IMG/VR virus record: IMGVR_UViG_3300008261_000094
Span: 1-50,893 of that record
Length of the DNA stretch: 50,893 bases
Direction: 5' to 3' (one strand)
DNA from: a virus
Numbering within the stretch: position 1 is the first letter of the stretch; every line of letters begins with the position of its first letter. The notes under the pieces are model-generated. The model was given only the letters and a program-made list of their open reading frames with translations, did not search any database and had not been told where the DNA came from. This document shows positions 50,864 to 50,893 of the stretch, piece by piece. The translations under genes and the position numbers were made by a program.

Positions 50864-50893
50864 CCTTTTCTTATTATATACATAAAAATACCT

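Noticed and set aside
1-50893. tRNA or rRNA genes
   Set aside because: No cloverleaf-like region with a TTCGANNC arm and matching acceptor stem was recognised on either strand by eye.

Overview
The window looks like part of the genome of a large, virulent tailed phage of a low-GC Gram-positive (Bacillota) host. The DNA is AT-rich and almost fully coding. Most starts have strong AGGAGG-type ribosome binding sites, and TTG and GTG starts are common. Genes are packed head to tail with small overlaps. Virion genes (S74-type tail fibre, FN3 protein) sit beside a phage-owned replication, recombination and nucleotide-synthesis set. The DnaE intron carries a homing endonuclease of the EDxHD type, the type first characterised in Bacillus thuringiensis phage 0305phi8-36. 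This fits a jumbo myovirus of that kind, but identity cannot be proven without a database search.

Layout. (1) 1-6.65 kb, plus strand: end of thyX, small genes, a Cas4/RecB-like nuclease, a RuvC-like resolvase, a sigma-like factor, then small structural proteins, an HNH endonuclease and a tail fibre whose reading frame is broken by one base. A perfect 40-bp palindrome at 6765-6804 terminates transcription from both sides. (2) 6.8-16.3 kb, minus strand: class Ia ribonucleotide reductase (nrdA, nrdB), several zinc-ribbon proteins, a resolvase-like PD-(D/E)XK nuclease, a uracil-DNA-glycosylase-like protein and a DnaG-type primase. (3) 16.3-31.1 kb, minus strand: recombination and replication core. 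It holds an SbcD-SbcC fusion with the second half of SbcC in a separate gene, a Nudix protein, a probable Rad52/ERF-type annealing protein, a UvrD-like helicase, RecA, SSB and a DnaE polymerase split by a 1250-bp group I intron. The intron's endonuclease gene runs antisense to it. (4) 31.2-34.2 kb: GroES, small proteins and a 690-bp non-coding gap. The gap holds about 28 degenerate 18-bp repeats arranged as seven 72-bp super-repeats. This is the most striking unexplained element. (5) 34.2-42 kb: small proteins, a 3D-domain cell-wall protein, a VWA protein and a MoxR AAA+ ATPase (a RavA/ViaA-like pair), and ClpP. (6) 42-50.9 kb: SNF2 helicase, uracil-DNA glycosylase, unknown genes, and a secreted zinc metalloprotease followed by a free-standing copy of its C-terminal domain.

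Together the genes describe a phage that makes its own dNTPs (ThyX, NrdAB), copies DNA with its own bacterial-style DnaE and primase, and processes ends and joints with SbcCD, RecA, an annealing protein and resolvases. It may also remodel host proteins with GroES, ClpP and MoxR/VWA. No tRNA or CRISPR array was recognised. Clamp, clamp loader and replicative helicase are not in this window.
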